Positions 1 to 10,700 are shown, counted from the stretch's first letter. The stretch is DNA of 64,000 nucleotides from Ypsolopha sequella (GCA_934047225.1 CAKOHE010000013.1:62001-126000), one strand, 5' to 3'. Notes: generated by a model from the letters alone, not told the origin. A program made the numbers and translations.

Positions 1-114
1 ATAATTAGGTAGGTATCTAATATATGAGCTGGCACAACGTGCGTCCGATACTCGTAGTGGTCAATAGCGCAATGGTTGGTGGTGGGGGGAAAGCCACTGG
101 AGCTGGCCGCGACA
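1..114 (-). repeat. 3' LTR of BEL/Pao element (partial, cut by window start)
   Basis: Matches 2689-2802. The minus-strand LTR start TGTCGCGG lies at 114. The rest of the LTR is outside the window. Confidence 0.8.
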
Positions 115-140
115 TGTCGGCGGGCGTTGAAGAGTTGTCT

Positions 141-386
141 TCAAAAATGGATGTCCACGGGTAACGGGCAAATTTTGGTGAAGTCTCTGCGCAGGATCCC
201 AGTTGCTGTCTGGATGTCTGCTACGCGATTTATATTGTCTCGTCCAGGGTAAACCTTAATTATTCTCCCCAATGACCATTTGAGTGGGGGTAGTTTATCT
301 TTTATAACACAAAGGGTATCCAGTTGAACATCTCCTTGTGTGCTCTTCCATTTCGTCCTAGTCTGAAGTTCACTAATGTATTCCAA
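141..386 (-). pseudogene. C-terminal DUF5641 tail of BEL/Pao Pol
   Basis: This 81-residue frame has the pattern of the small beta-barrel domain (DUF5641) that ends BEL/Pao integrases: TRTKWKSTQGDVQLDT, then KDKLPPLKWSLGRI, KVYPGRD and FTKICPLP. The same domain, with the same PLSWPMARIIKVYPGQD-like core, ends the intact element at 7715-12913. It is out of frame with the Gag-protease frame upstream on the minus strand. The join at about 373-386 is the scar of a large deletion that removed RT, RNase H and the integrase core. The stop lies 26 bases from the LTR, a normal distance. Confidence 0.8.
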
Positions 387-2001
387 CTGCCACCGGGCCC
401 GTTATTTCTGAGATGACAATACACGTTATATTTGCACGGAATTGTGAATATTGAGATTTAATTTCAAATGTGCAAATCTTATCAACCGAAGTCGTCTTGT
501 TATTAATACCACTGACTGAAATAGAGATGTCACTGGTAGGTAAATTCAATTGTTCGCATAATCTTTGGCTGATAAAATTGGATGTAGATCCTGAATCTAA
601 AATAATTCTAGCTGTACAAATTGTGTTGCCATTACCTTGAATGTTGACTACTGCTGTTGACAGCAGGCCCTGCCCCGGCGAGGAGCACGAAAGTACCACC
701 TCATTGCCCTTGAAGGCAGAGTCCTGATGCTGAACATCTGTATGGATCAACGTATTGTGCTTTTTGTTGCACACCTTACATGCACTTAATCTGCATTTTT
801 TTGACGAATGGCCTACTCTTAAACAGTTTAAGCAAAGGTTCGCTTGTTCAGCTCTAGTGGCCCTATCTTTAGGTGACAGGTCTAGAAATGATCTACAGTT
901 GTAAATTGTATGATCGTTTGACTGACAAATCGTGCATTGAAAATTGAAATTGTGATTTTTTTGTGTGTTATTAATGTTATTATGCATTTTATTTTTGTTA
1001 TTGTAATTTTGTGTATTTTCTTGTGTATTTGCTGAAAAAGTTCTTACCTTTTCCCGCTTTATGTTTTTTCGTTCTATTATTTCTAATAATGAGGCTTTAT
1101 TTGAAATTAATTTTATCATATCTTCAAAATTCACCGCATCCTTTTCTTGTTTATTTACCCTTTTTTCCCATTCAATAAATGTTTGAGAATCGAGCTTATT
1201 CGACACAATATGAATCAACAATGTGTCCCAGTTATCTGTGGGTTCATCTAGCTGTTTCAATGATTGCAAATGCTTTTTGTAACAATCAACAAGCCTTCTC
1301 AGATTTGCTGAGCTTTCTTTTTGTATGGGATAAACATCAAAAAGTGCTTTGACATGGTCTGAAATTAGCATGCGTTTATTGTCGAACCTATCGCATAAAA
1401 ATTCCCATGCAATACTATAATTAGATGCAGTGAGTTCCAAAGAGCTGATAACATTCGAGGCAACTCCTCTTAGGGAAGCCTTTAAATAGTGAAATTTATT
1501 TATGTCTGAAAGACTGCTGTTTGTGTGAATCAGTGAAATGTATTTGTCCCTAAATTCTAACCACTGGCTGTACGTACCATCGAATCTATCCAAGTATATC
1601 TCAGGCAGCTTGATATTTTGATCTTGTACTTTCACATCAGAGGCGTCCCGGCTGGCTGACCTTGCTGGCTGGGTAGCAAGCGCAGTCGGTTTGAGCGAAT
1701 TGACTATAGCTTGAGCACGCGCTAAATTTTTAAAGTACAAGCACTCAAAAGTCTCCCGATCCTTACGTTGTTGCTCCGTTGCTTCATCATGGCACTCAAC
1801 CAATGTTTGAATATCGTTATAATCGTCGAACAATGTCTCCAACCTGGCAATTCGCATTTCAAGTTCAAGGCCGATAGCCGGTGTTTTTTCTTTAGGTAAT
1901 GAATCTATATGCTGTTGAAAAAGTGTCAGACGACCCTTGCAAGATCCTCTCTTTTTGACTAATTCCGTGATAGATGTCATTTTGCCTTTCACAAACACCA
2001 C
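373..2001 (-). CDS. BEL/Pao Gag and truncated aspartic protease
   Basis: The 542-codon frame starts with a Gag region of the DUF1759 type (about residues 120-290, with LPEIYLDRFDGTYSQW and FRDKYISLIH). A basic Asn-rich linker follows, then zinc-knuckle-like clusters (about 355-420, CTICQSNDHTIYNC and CLNCLRVGHSSKKC, then CKVCNKKH). An aspartic-protease active site, DSGSTSNF, begins near residue 469. The frame ends shortly after, where the internal deletion joins it to the DUF5641 tail. ATG codons lie at 2001 and seven residues further in, at MTSITELV; the second looks like the natural start. The frame is open, so it could make Gag, but without RT the element would depend on other copies to move. 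Confidence 0.8.
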   Translation of the reverse strand: MVFVKGKMTSITELVKKRGSCKGRLTLFQQHIDSLPKEKTPAIGLELEMRIARLETLFDDYNDIQTLVECHDEATEQQRKDRETFECLYFKNLARAQAIVNSLKPTALATQPARSASRDASDVKVQDQNIKLPEIYLDRFDGTYSQWLEFRDKYISLIHTNSSLSDINKFHYLKASLRGVASNVISSLELTASNYSIAWEFLCDRFDNKRMLISDHVKALFDVYPIQKESSANLRRLVDCYKKHLQSLKQLDEPTDNWDTLLIHIVSNKLDSQTFIEWEKRVNKQEKDAVNFEDMIKLISNKASLLEIIERKNIKREKVRTFSANTQENTQNYNNKNKMHNNINNTQKNHNFNFQCTICQSNDHTIYNCRSFLDLSPKDRATRAEQANLCLNCLRVGHSSKKCRLSACKVCNKKHNTLIHTDVQHQDSAFKGNEVVLSCSSPGQGLLSTAVVNIQGNGNTICTARIILDSGSTSNFISQRLCEQLNLPTSDISISVSGINNKTTSVDKICTFEIKSQYSQFRANITCIVISEITGPVAVGIH

Positions 2002-2688
2002 ACTGAAAACCAGGGAAGAAATAGGTATAAAACTATGTGTATAAAATGACAGTTAAATGATTCGTTGTTGATCAATATGGGAATGAACTAGCTTATTTAC
2101 TGTAAATACCTAGATGTTTTCGTTCTAATCTTTCACTGACTGGAAATCGAAACTAAAAAGTGTAAAAAGTTGCTTGTTTTTAGTTTCACAAAAATATGAA
2201 AATGAAAATAGTTTTTCTTAGCTATAGCGCAAATTAGCAAACCTGAAACGAAGCTGGCAATGCCTAACCCCACTGAAAAATACAAATGTTATAGCAAAAC
2301 TGGCTAGGTTATCGACCATTTAGCAACTACGTCATCAGCTTGGAATGTAACTGCGTAGCCGTGCAAATGATTATTGAGTTTTGATGATTGCGTTGACTGC
2401 GGGCACTATTATAGTGTGATCCTACGAGTAATGGAATAGGATAGGGAACTTAGCTCAGAAAGAATTCCTCCTTATGTCTCGTTGTAAACTTTCCTTTGTT
2501 CACCGATGCAAATATCCTTGAAGTTGCAAAATGGCGGCGTACGGCAGCGGCGGCGGCGATAGCTTGACGGCCGCGTTATCTCGCTGGCTCCTTATAGATA
2601 TTATTGAGGCTCGAAGACCAATGTTTCCGCCAAAGACGGAATAATACGATGCACTTTTGGTGTACACGATTTAATTGTTACAAATACA
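2002..2688. other. Leader and most of the 5' LTR of the BEL element; no gene
   Basis: No coding frame stands out. This stretch must hold the primer-binding site and the inner LTR border of the element, but I could not fix either. It includes a short GCGGCGGCGG-type run near 2530-2570. Confidence 0.5.
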
Positions 2689-2802
2689 ATAATTAGGTAG
2701 GTATCTAATATATGAGCTGGCACAACGTGCGTCCGATACTCGTAGTGGTCAATAGCGCAATGGTTGGTGGTGGGGGGAAAGCCACTGGAGCTGGCCGCGA
2801 CA
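2689..2802 (-). repeat. Outer end of the 5' LTR of the BEL element
   Basis: Direct repeat of bases 1-114 at an offset of 2688. Position 2802 is the outer LTR base. The next base already belongs to the minisatellite, so the insertion was probably into the array or exactly at its edge. Confidence 0.8.
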
Positions 2803-4124
2803 CGCCCCTCATCCCTTCGCATAAGAGCAAGAACGTGCCTCTTATCCCTTCGCATAAGGGCAATAACGTGCCTCTTATCCTTTCGCATAAGAGTAAGAAC
2901 GTGCCCCTTGTCCCTTCGCATAAGAGTAAGAACGTGCCCCTTATCCCTTCGCATAAGGGCAATAACGTGCCCCTTATCCCTTCGCATAAGAGCAATAACG
3001 CGCCCCTTATCCCTTCACATAAGAGCAAGAACGCGCCCCTTATCCCTTCGCATAAGAGTAAGAACGCGCCCCTTATCCCTTCGCATAAGGGCAATAACGT
3101 GCCCCTTATCCCTTCGCATAAGGGCAATAACGTGCCCCTTATACCTTCGCATAAGGGCAATAACGTGCCCCTTATCCCTTCGCATAAGAGTAAGAACGCG
3201 CCCCTTATCCCTTCGCATAAGAGCAATAACGTGCCCCTTATCCCTTCGCATAAGAGTAAGAACGCGCCCCTTATCCCTTCGCATAAGAGCAATAACGTGC
3301 CCCTTATCCCTTCGCATAAGAGTAAGAACGCGCCCCTTATCCCTTCGCATAAGAGCAATAACGTTCCCCTTATCCCTTCGCATAAGAGTAAGAACGCGCC
3401 CTTATCCCTTCGCATAAGGGCAATAACGTGCCCCTTATCCCTTCGCATAAGGGCAATAACGTGCCCCTTATCCCTTCGCATAAGAGTAAGAACGCGCCCC
3501 TTATCCCTTCGCATAAGAGCAATAACGTGCCCCTTATCCCTTCGCATAAGAGCAATAACGTGCCCCTTATCCCTTCGCATAAGAGTAAGAACGCGCCCCT
3601 TATCCCTTCGCATAAGAGTAAGAACGCGCCCCTTATCCCTTCGCATAAGAGCAATAACGTGCCCCTTATCCCTTCGCATAAGAGCAATAACGTGCCCCTT
3701 ATCCCTTCGCATAAGAGCAATAACGTGCCCCTTATCCCTTCGCATAAGAGTAAGAACGCGCCCCTTATCCCTTCGCATAAGAGCAATAACGTGCCCCTTA
3801 TCCCTTCGCATAAGAGCAATAACGTGCCCCTTATCCCTTTGCATAAGAGCAATAACGTGCCCCTTATCCCATCGCATAAGAGCAATAACGTGCCCCTTAT
3901 CCCTTTGCATAAGAGCAATAACGTGCCCCTTATCCCTTCGCATAAGAGCAATAACGTGCCCCTTATCCCTTCGCATAAGAGCAATAACGTGCCCCTTATC
4001 CCTTTGCATAAGAGCAATAACGTGCCCCTTATCCCTTCGCATAAGAGCAATAACGTGCCCCTTATCCCTTTGCATAAGAGCAATAACGTGCACCTTATCC
4101 CTTCGCATAAGAGTAAGAACGCGC
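2803..4124. repeat. 33-bp minisatellite, about 40 copies
   Basis: The unit is about CCCCTTATCCCTTCGCATAA followed by GAGCAATAACGTG, 33 bp. Because 33 is a multiple of three, several frames on both strands stay open across the array; these are not genes. Three main variants differ at the tail: GAGCAATAACGTG, GAGTAAGAACGCG and GGGCAATAACGTG. The GGG form occurs only in the left part, up to about 3470. A TTTGCAT variant occurs only at about 3835-4080. One unit near 3400 lacks a C, which shifts the frames. Each unit holds a short inverted repeat, CTTAT...ATAAG. Confidence 0.97.
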
Positions 4125-5105
4125 AGAAGTATATTTTTGAATGATGTTTAGTAAGTTGTTGGCGAAGTAATTTGGATAAATTTTTTATTAAACAGTAATG
4201 AGTACGTTCACCATTTTCAATGAAAAGTAAATTAACATGATGTTGTTTTCGACATTCAGTTTTATACAATGGTCCAACAATTTTAGTATTATTTTTAAGA
4301 CCATAAATATTTACACTTATGCCAGGATTATTTTTTTCAAAAATTCTGATATCCGAAAATCCTACTGGAAAAGTCATGTTTTTAACATTAAGGACACTTT
4401 CAAAATGTGGGTAAGCGGATGTTCGATGTGCATTATTTTTGCCGGGAACAGCGCTGCCATGATACACCATAAAAAGCAAAAGTTATCTGCATTTTGAATG
4501 TTAATGCAAGCGCGTTTTGATTTAATACCTTTTGGTAAATCGATATAGCTTGAAGCTCGCAGTGGGTTATATTTGTTTATGTTTATTTCCAAATACAAAT
4601 TTCGTACAAAAGCCCAACCACTATCTCTTTCTTCAAAAACTTCAATTTTTTTGGTAATTGTCTGAATAATACTTGAAAAAGTGTATACAAAATTGTAATT
4701 TTGATGCAAGACAATGTTTTCAGTAGCAAAAGATTTAATAGAATATGAATCATTTTTAGGCAAAGAAAATTCAGAAAACAGCTCAAAATTAACCTTTAGG
4801 CTAGAATGAGTTTGCAATCGTGCTGAGAGCAGATCACGTACGCGACGTTGCATGCGTGATAAGAACTGGGCGGGCGGGCGCGCGCGCTCGTCACAGGCTT
4901 CGGGGCTTTTACTGTCCCGACCTTCAGCCTCGCAGCGAACGCGGTATGACGCTATGCAACTGCGGAAAGCGCTATGAATTTTCTCGATTCCGTGTTGCTC
5001 AGTAATTGCACTGTTATCTTTATGTAATGTGCTTTTTAAATGAGCAGAAAAGCTTTTACTTTTAACTGATGTGTCACAAACTGAACAGAAAATAGTATTA
5101 ACCAT
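4125..5105 (-). pseudogene. Broken gene resembling the N-terminal part of polB-linked insect element proteins
   Basis: The minus frame 4374-5105 (243 residues) starts with a U1-like zinc finger (CSVCDTSVKSK then HLKSTLHK), then a basic insert, then FEERDSGWAF, NININKYNPLR-like and SYIDLPKGIKSKRACINIQN. A second minus frame continues the same protein after a one-base shift near 4440, through FPVGFSDIRIFEKNN and HVNLLFIENGERTHYCLIKN. It is cut by the minisatellite just after KIYFC. From memory, this order matches the amino-terminal region of large insect proteins that carry a type-B DNA polymerase further on, in Polinton-like or virus-derived elements. I cannot verify that here. Most of the proposed protein is absent. 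Confidence 0.5.
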
Positions 5106-5425
5106 GTTGCCTTGTAATTTTAGATTGTAATTTAGTGAATAAGGACACGCTACCAGGCAAAATATTTGACTAGTTAGAATGCCGTGTTCATCATTGATAA
5201 GGAGTTCTAAAACTTAGTAATATTAATTTTTAGTTTGGCATTTAGACAATAAAATGTTTGATTTGGTATTACGGTAAAAATAACAATTAATTTACTTTAC
5301 CGTAAAGAAATACATATTTATTTTAACTTAAATATTAAGTGCAAATAACATAATAAAACAAAACTCAGTGACAAAAAGAAAAAAAAAAAAAAACTTAAGA
5401 GTGGAAAAGAAATGTAAATTATTAA
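5106..5425. other. AT-rich spacer with a possible minus-strand poly(A) signal
   Basis: No coding frame. TTTATT near 5317-5322 reads AATAAA on the minus strand, about 105 bases past the stop of the exon at 5426-5846, and could be its polyadenylation signal. An A run lies at about 5380-5394. Confidence 0.4.
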
Positions 5426-5846
5426 TTAAACATTTTTTTTCTTTTTCTCACTGAAGAAAGTCCCTTCCTCCGTGAATTTCCTTTTGCTTAAACTAATCGC
5501 CTTTTTTAAAGCGATGAATTCAGGGGATTCTGCTTCCCCCTGCAGGCGCAACCACACGATAGCCTTCTCGCATCGTTCGATACCGTCGAGGTCCCGCACC
5601 TCCTCGACGTTATACAAGCGCAGCTCCGCCAGCAGCGCCCCTTCCAGTTGTGCCGTCCGACGTAGCACCCCGCCCGGAACTTTACGCGAGAGCACACTCA
5701 AAGTGTGCGCAGCTTTGCGGCGAACCTGCTCCGTATCTTCGTCGTCGGACCCGAATAGCCAGTCCGTCGGGTCAACGTTGCTTGCAGGTGGGGCGGGTGC
5801 TGGCTTCGTGGAACGCTTCGCCACTGGCTTGATCTTCTTCTTGGAG
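5426..5846 (-). CDS. Probable terminal exon, unrecognised protein
   Basis: On the minus strand a pyrimidine-rich tract and TATAG (5847-5848 as AG) make a good 3' splice site, followed by an open frame of about 140 codons to a TAA at 5426. The peptide starts with a basic stretch (SKKKIKPVAKRSTKPAP, possible nuclear signal). It continues with DPTDWLFGSDDEDTEQVRRK, a helical middle (LSVLSRKVPGG, AELRLYNVEEVRDL) and a Lys-rich end, KRKFTEEGTFFSEKKKK. It is clearly more GC-rich than its surroundings, which favours real coding use. I do not recognise the family. The upstream exons should lie to the right, but I found none. It could also be a captured fragment inside a mobile element. Confidence 0.45.
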
Positions 5847-5881
5847 CTATAAAATAAAAAACTATATTATAAACAACTTCC

Positions 5882-5948
5882 TCTGTGGTGTAGTCGTTCG
5901 AGTACTCGAGTATTAATCTCTAGGTTGTGGGTTCAAATCCCGTAGGGA
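5882..5948 (+). repeat. tRNA-derived SINE head
   Basis: A box A (TGGTGTAGTCG, 5886-5896) and a box B (GGTTCAAATCC, 5930-5940) sit at tRNA spacing. The acceptor arms pair poorly, so this is not a working tRNA. A tRNA-derived SINE promoter or relic fits best. Confidence 0.55.
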
Positions 5949-6379
5949 TAAAATTTTATATTTTAAATGAAAATATTTAATTAAAATATGCCAACTTGCG
6001 GGTGTTGCACGTGCGGAAAAATTGCCAAGGCAGATTTCGAGGATTTTCTGCGGATGTGTGTAATAGGATTCCTTATATTGTATAGCTTTTATTTGATGAA
6101 GCTAAGTCACTCCACTTTACATCGCATTACATTTATCATACTGGAAACAAATGTCGAAATACTCCCACTACGTGGCGCGACTCGCCTTACCTAATCTTCT
6201 CCTAACGTAACCGTTCTCTTCTGCGCTCGAGCACTTCCAAAAAACTAGTTTGGCGTAGGCCTATAAATATAAAATTTCCTTGTATGATGTAGACACCCGC
6301 TAAAAAGGAGTTTTAGGAAATTCCCGCGAGATCCGGAGAAACAGGATCAAAGCGAGCAATGCCACGGGGCGTCCACTAA

Positions 6380-6948
6380 TCCCACTAATATTATAAATGC
6401 GAAAGTTTGGATGGATGGATATTTGTTACTCCTTCACGTCGTAACTACTGAACCGATCGGGCTGAAGCTTTGCACAAATGTAGTTCTAGACCTGGAATAG
6501 GACATAGACTACTTTTTATCCCATAAATCAGTTCCCATGGAAAGGCAATGTGTTGTCAAGTTCCTATAGAAAAGTGATGTATTGTTACTCCTTCACGCCG
6601 TACCTACTGAACTGATTGGGCTGAAACTTTGCACAAATGTAGTTCTAGACCTGGAATAGGACATAGGCTACTTTTTATTCCATAAATTAGTTCCCATGGG
6701 AACAAGAAATAGTGTCGTTCAGAGACGCAGCTCGGCCTTCAGCCTCGCCAAAGTCGGAAACGTGTCTTGATTATCGGCGTCGCCAAAGACAAAGACATGG
6801 GGATCAAATAAGAGATGATAACAACCAAAAACACTCTAAACCAGAGACCGGTCAACTACGTATAAAAAAATTAGTGGTCTGAAAAATATTTACAGATTCG
6901 ACATACAAAACCTTAATCAACGCGGGCGAAGCCGCGGGCAAAACCTAG
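6380..6948 (+). mobile_element. Non-autonomous Helitron
   Basis: The 5' end is TCCCACTAATATTATAAATG directly after an A. The 3' end is a GC-rich hairpin (GCGGGCGAAGCCGC) followed by a short spacer and CTAG at 6945-6948, directly before a T. Insertion between A and T with TC...CTAG ends is the Helitron signature. There is no coding capacity. Inside is a 159-bp block repeated about 1.8 times (from 6423 and from 6582), containing CTCCTTCACG and CTAGACCTGG. The same block, in inverse orientation, forms the array at 53.3-54.3 kb. Confidence 0.85.
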
Positions 6949-6962
6949 TTACTTTATATTAC

Positions 6963-7222
6963 TGTTGGCCTTATGGCCTTTAGAAGGTGTGTAGATCTTA
7001 GAGTGGACTGTAGTATGTAGATGCTGGGACGAATGGTTTGTAGAAGCAGAAGCAGAATTAAACACCAAGACTTTACTAGGTTGAAGAATACTATATTGAG
7101 CAAATAGATACAGAGAGCACACACGTACGGATGGTACCAAATTATAAAACGTAATGTGTCAGATAACTGACAAGTCACTGAGTGAGTTGAATAAACTTAT
7201 TTTTAAGTTGGTGTTGCCAACA
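6963..7222 (-). repeat. Candidate 3' LTR of the intact BEL element
   Basis: On the minus strand this 260-bp segment starts TGTTGGCAAC and ends GGCCAACA, the inverted-end pattern of an LTR. It lies downstream of the Gag-Pol stop and carries a TTATAA box. No second copy is visible to the right of the polyprotein, so the assignment rests only on the ends and the position. The distance from the stop (about 490 bases) is long but possible. Confidence 0.4.
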
Positions 7223-7714
7223 TGCTGGGGGGGGGGCTTTGAAGCCAAAGAACCAAAATAAAATATCAACTAATTGAAAGAGTTACATACATTAACAACC
7301 AGCATCTTGGTATTACAAAGCTTATCTTTATTATATAACTTAACATTTGAAGTTTTATTTTTACTATTTACTTTTTACAATATTTCGAATGTAATTATTT
7401 ATAGAACACAAAGCAAAACCTGTATCTAACTTTTATTTTTACTTAGAATAACATCTTTGAATTTAATTATGGAACGCAAAACAATATCCTTATCAGCATC
7501 AGCCTTTATCAGATTTTTATGTTTGAGAAAGCAACACATTTCCATGTATCAACATAATAATATAAAGCGAAATACACATCTGCCTTATTACTTAACAAAA
7601 ACTTTGCTTAGAAAAATTAGAACCATCGGTAGTTTCAACATAAAAGAATCTTAACTAATAACACACTATTTCTTAGTTTGCTTATTAATAATTATTTTAG
7701 TAACTTATTTTAAC
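7223..7714. other. Downstream region of the BEL element; no gene
   Basis: AT-rich with no convincing frame. It contains a run of G on the plus strand near 7228-7237 and would hold the polypurine tract if the LTR call is right. Confidence 0.4.
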
Positions 7715-10700
7715 TTATTCTAAAGGTAGCACACAAATACCAGATAATGACCTTTTATACACTTTTTTACTAGGTGTAATTACTTCAACAACACGAACTT
7801 TTTCATCTTGGCCTGGGTACACTTTAATAATTCTGGCCATAGGCCACGATAGGGGAGGAGAGTTAGGCTCTCTCATTATTACCAAAGCTCCCACTTTTAC
7901 ATTAGGTACACTGTCTCGCCATTTGGGTCGAGACTGCAACACATTGAGGTAATATTTATACCATACATTCCAAAAATGTCTCCTAGCTTTGTTACAAATA
8001 TCCCAGAATTTTAATCTATTGTTAGGGATTTCAGTTGTGTTTATTTCAGGGTATGAGGTTAAAGCAGTGCCTATCAAAAAGTGCCCTGGTGACAGGTAAC
8101 TAAAGTCATTTATATCATTGACCGTTACAGGCAATAACGGTCTTGAATTTAAGACAGCTTCAATTTGACATAGAATTGTGTTAAGCTGTTCATATGTTAA
8201 AATATAGTTTTGAATAATCCGTTTTAAATGAAATTTCATACTTTTTACCGCTGACTCTGCCAACCCTGCGAACACCGGTGAGTATGAAGGGACAAAGTGA
8301 AATGATATACCTTGCTGTACTGCATAATTTTGTACCAGTGTTCGATGCTCTTGTGAGGATTGTAATTTATACAGTTGTACTAATTCGTTCCTTGCCCCCT
8401 TGAAGCAACCTGCATTGTCACAAAACACGTCTGTAGGTAAGCCTCTTCGCGCTATGAAGCGTTTAAAACAAGCAAGGAAGCTATCTGTACTTAAGTCTGA
8501 AGAAAGCTCGAGGTGTATGGCTTTTGTAACAAAACATACAAAAACACATATATAACCTTTGGTCTGTATAGCTCGTCTCACACGTGAATTCTTAACCTGC
8601 ACAGGTCCCGCAAAGTCCAGACCTAGCTTTTGAAATGGCCGACAGGCTGTTACTCTTTGAGGTGGCAAGGAACCCATTAGTTGTTTTGCACACTGAGCTT
8701 TGATTCGAAAACATAGCAAGCATTTGTTTACAATCTTTTTGACATGTCTATGACCATTTACAAGCCAGTAATTTTGATTAATGCTAGACAGCAATAACTT
8801 GGGTGCAGCATGTAACAATCTGATGTGTTCATGGTAAATTATTAAATCAGTGATTCGAGATTGCTTCGGTAATATAATAGGATGTTTTTGTGAAAATGAA
8901 ACATTCGCATTTTCGATTCTACCACCTACTCTTAATATGTTTTCGTTATCCAGAAAGGGGTGCAGAGGCCTTAACGAACCTTTAACATTTTCCTCATTTG
9001 ACATCAAACAATTAATCTCGTGTTTGAAATGAATGCCTTGTTCATACTGTATAATTTTCTTTAAAGAATTATTTAACTCGAGAGAAGATAACGCGGTTCC
9101 TATTTTTCGAGTATTTTTATTTCTTAAATTGTGACAAAACCTGAGCACATACGCCATAACTCTTGTCATTTTGTTTAAATCCGAAAATTTGTCGAGGAAC
9201 TGATAAACATTGTCTTCCTTTCGTGTAATTAATGTTACCTTAGGGTGAGCAAACGCAGCCTCCTTCTTCATCTCGGGCAGTTGTTCTGAATCCGGTAAGG
9301 CAAGTTGATTGTTTTTAATGTCGTACTTACTGTTCAGTAGAAAATCTGGACCCTGCCACCATAACTTACAGTGAATGAGCTCTTCTGGGTTAGCCCCTCT
9401 GCTGATATAATCTGCTGGATTCTCGTTGCTGGTTACATAAAGCCAGTACCACCTTGAAGTTTGCTCTTGAATCACCTTGACTCTATTGGCGACATATGCT
9501 TGAAGCTTCATTGGCTCTGTTGCTAGCCAAGCAAGTGCAATTTGAGAGTCTGAGTATAAATAAACACCCTGTATAAGAGTTTTTAGGCTTAGCGTATTGT
9601 ACACTCTATTCATAAGCTTTGTTAATAGAAGCATTGCATTTAACTCTAACCTTGGAATTGTAAGTGCATCCTTATTACGTGGGTTAATTCGAGATTTAGA
9701 GCAGAGTAAAGTAAGCGAAGCCTTCCCTGTATTGTTGAGCACCCGGAGATAGATACAACATCCGTAACCTGTTGTGCTTGAAGCATCAGAAAACCCGATG
9801 AGTTGCACAGCGGTTACATTTTTTGAAATATTTATGTTTCTATCAATATGTAGCGGTTGCATGTTTGACAGTTTCTGAGCAAATCCTAACCATTCAAGCC
9901 TTAAAGCTTCTGGTGGAATATCATTCCACCCTATTTTCTCTGACCATAGTTTCTGCATAAACTCTTTAGCTTTTACTATCACAGGTGACATGAAACCTAA
10001 CGGGTCAAAAAACTTTGAAATGTAACTTAGTATTTGTCTTTTATTTGGGTACTCTAAATTAAAAGCTTCTGGGCAAGAAAATATAAAGCAGTCTTTTCTA
10101 ACGTTTAGTGTTATTCCTAATGTTTTCATTATATAAGCATCATTCTTTTGAAGACAAAATTCTTCAAATTGTTGTTTATCTGGGGAAATGCCATCTAAAA
10201 CCTGTTCAGAATTTGACGCCCATTTATGAGCTTGAAAACTCCCTTTACTTAGCAATTCGCATAATTGACGTTTAGCCTCGATGATAACATTCAAATCAGA
10301 GTGAGAATAGCAAGCGTCATCCACATATGTGCAGTTATTTAAAATGTAAGAAGCTAATGGGAATTCTTCTTTGTATCTGATTGCAAGTTCATGTAAGCAT
10401 CGAGTAGCTAGAAAGCTTGAGCTTTTTTGGCCGTATGTAACTGTATCTAATTGTATGCATTTTATTGGCTTGTTGATATCATTTCTCCACAAAATATTTT
10501 GTAAACCTGCATGTTTTGGGTTCACAGTAATGCAACGAAACATTTGACGAATATCAGTGGTAAATGTATACTTTCCCAATCTAAATAAAAGCATGATATC
10601 AAATAGTTCTTTTTGTACCGGAGCTCCATTAAGTAATATGTCGTTAAGGGCCAATTTTTTGTCGGTTCGCATATTTGCACCAAAAACTACTCTAGTTTTT

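Larger units (their letters stand above)
1..2802 (-). mobile_element. BEL/Pao LTR retrotransposon, internally deleted
   Basis: Bases 1-114 are repeated at 2689-2802 with no difference that I can see. Read on the minus strand, both copies begin TGTCGCGGCC, a normal LTR start. The element therefore runs right to left, with its 5' LTR ending at 2802 and its 3' LTR running off the window start. Between them lie a Gag-protease frame and the last part of a BEL/Pao polyprotein. Most of protease, all of RT and RNase H, and the integrase core are missing. The inner edge of the right LTR is somewhere in 2002-2688; I could not place it. The outer edge at 2802 abuts the 33-bp minisatellite directly. Confidence 0.85.

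Noticed and set aside
2803..4124. CRISPR-like array
   Set aside because: There are no unique spacers; repeats are head to tail, and the context is a eukaryotic genome.
2803..4124. Telomeric repeat
   Set aside because: Insect telomeres use TTAGG; CCTTATCCC in a 33-bp unit is different.
2705..4151. Several long open frames on both strands (up to 479 codons)
   Set aside because: They are produced by the 33-bp repeat, whose length is a multiple of three; the peptides are the repeat unit over and over.
5882..5948. A functional tRNA gene
   Set aside because: Boxes A and B are present, but the acceptor stem pairs poorly and no clear anticodon arm can be drawn.
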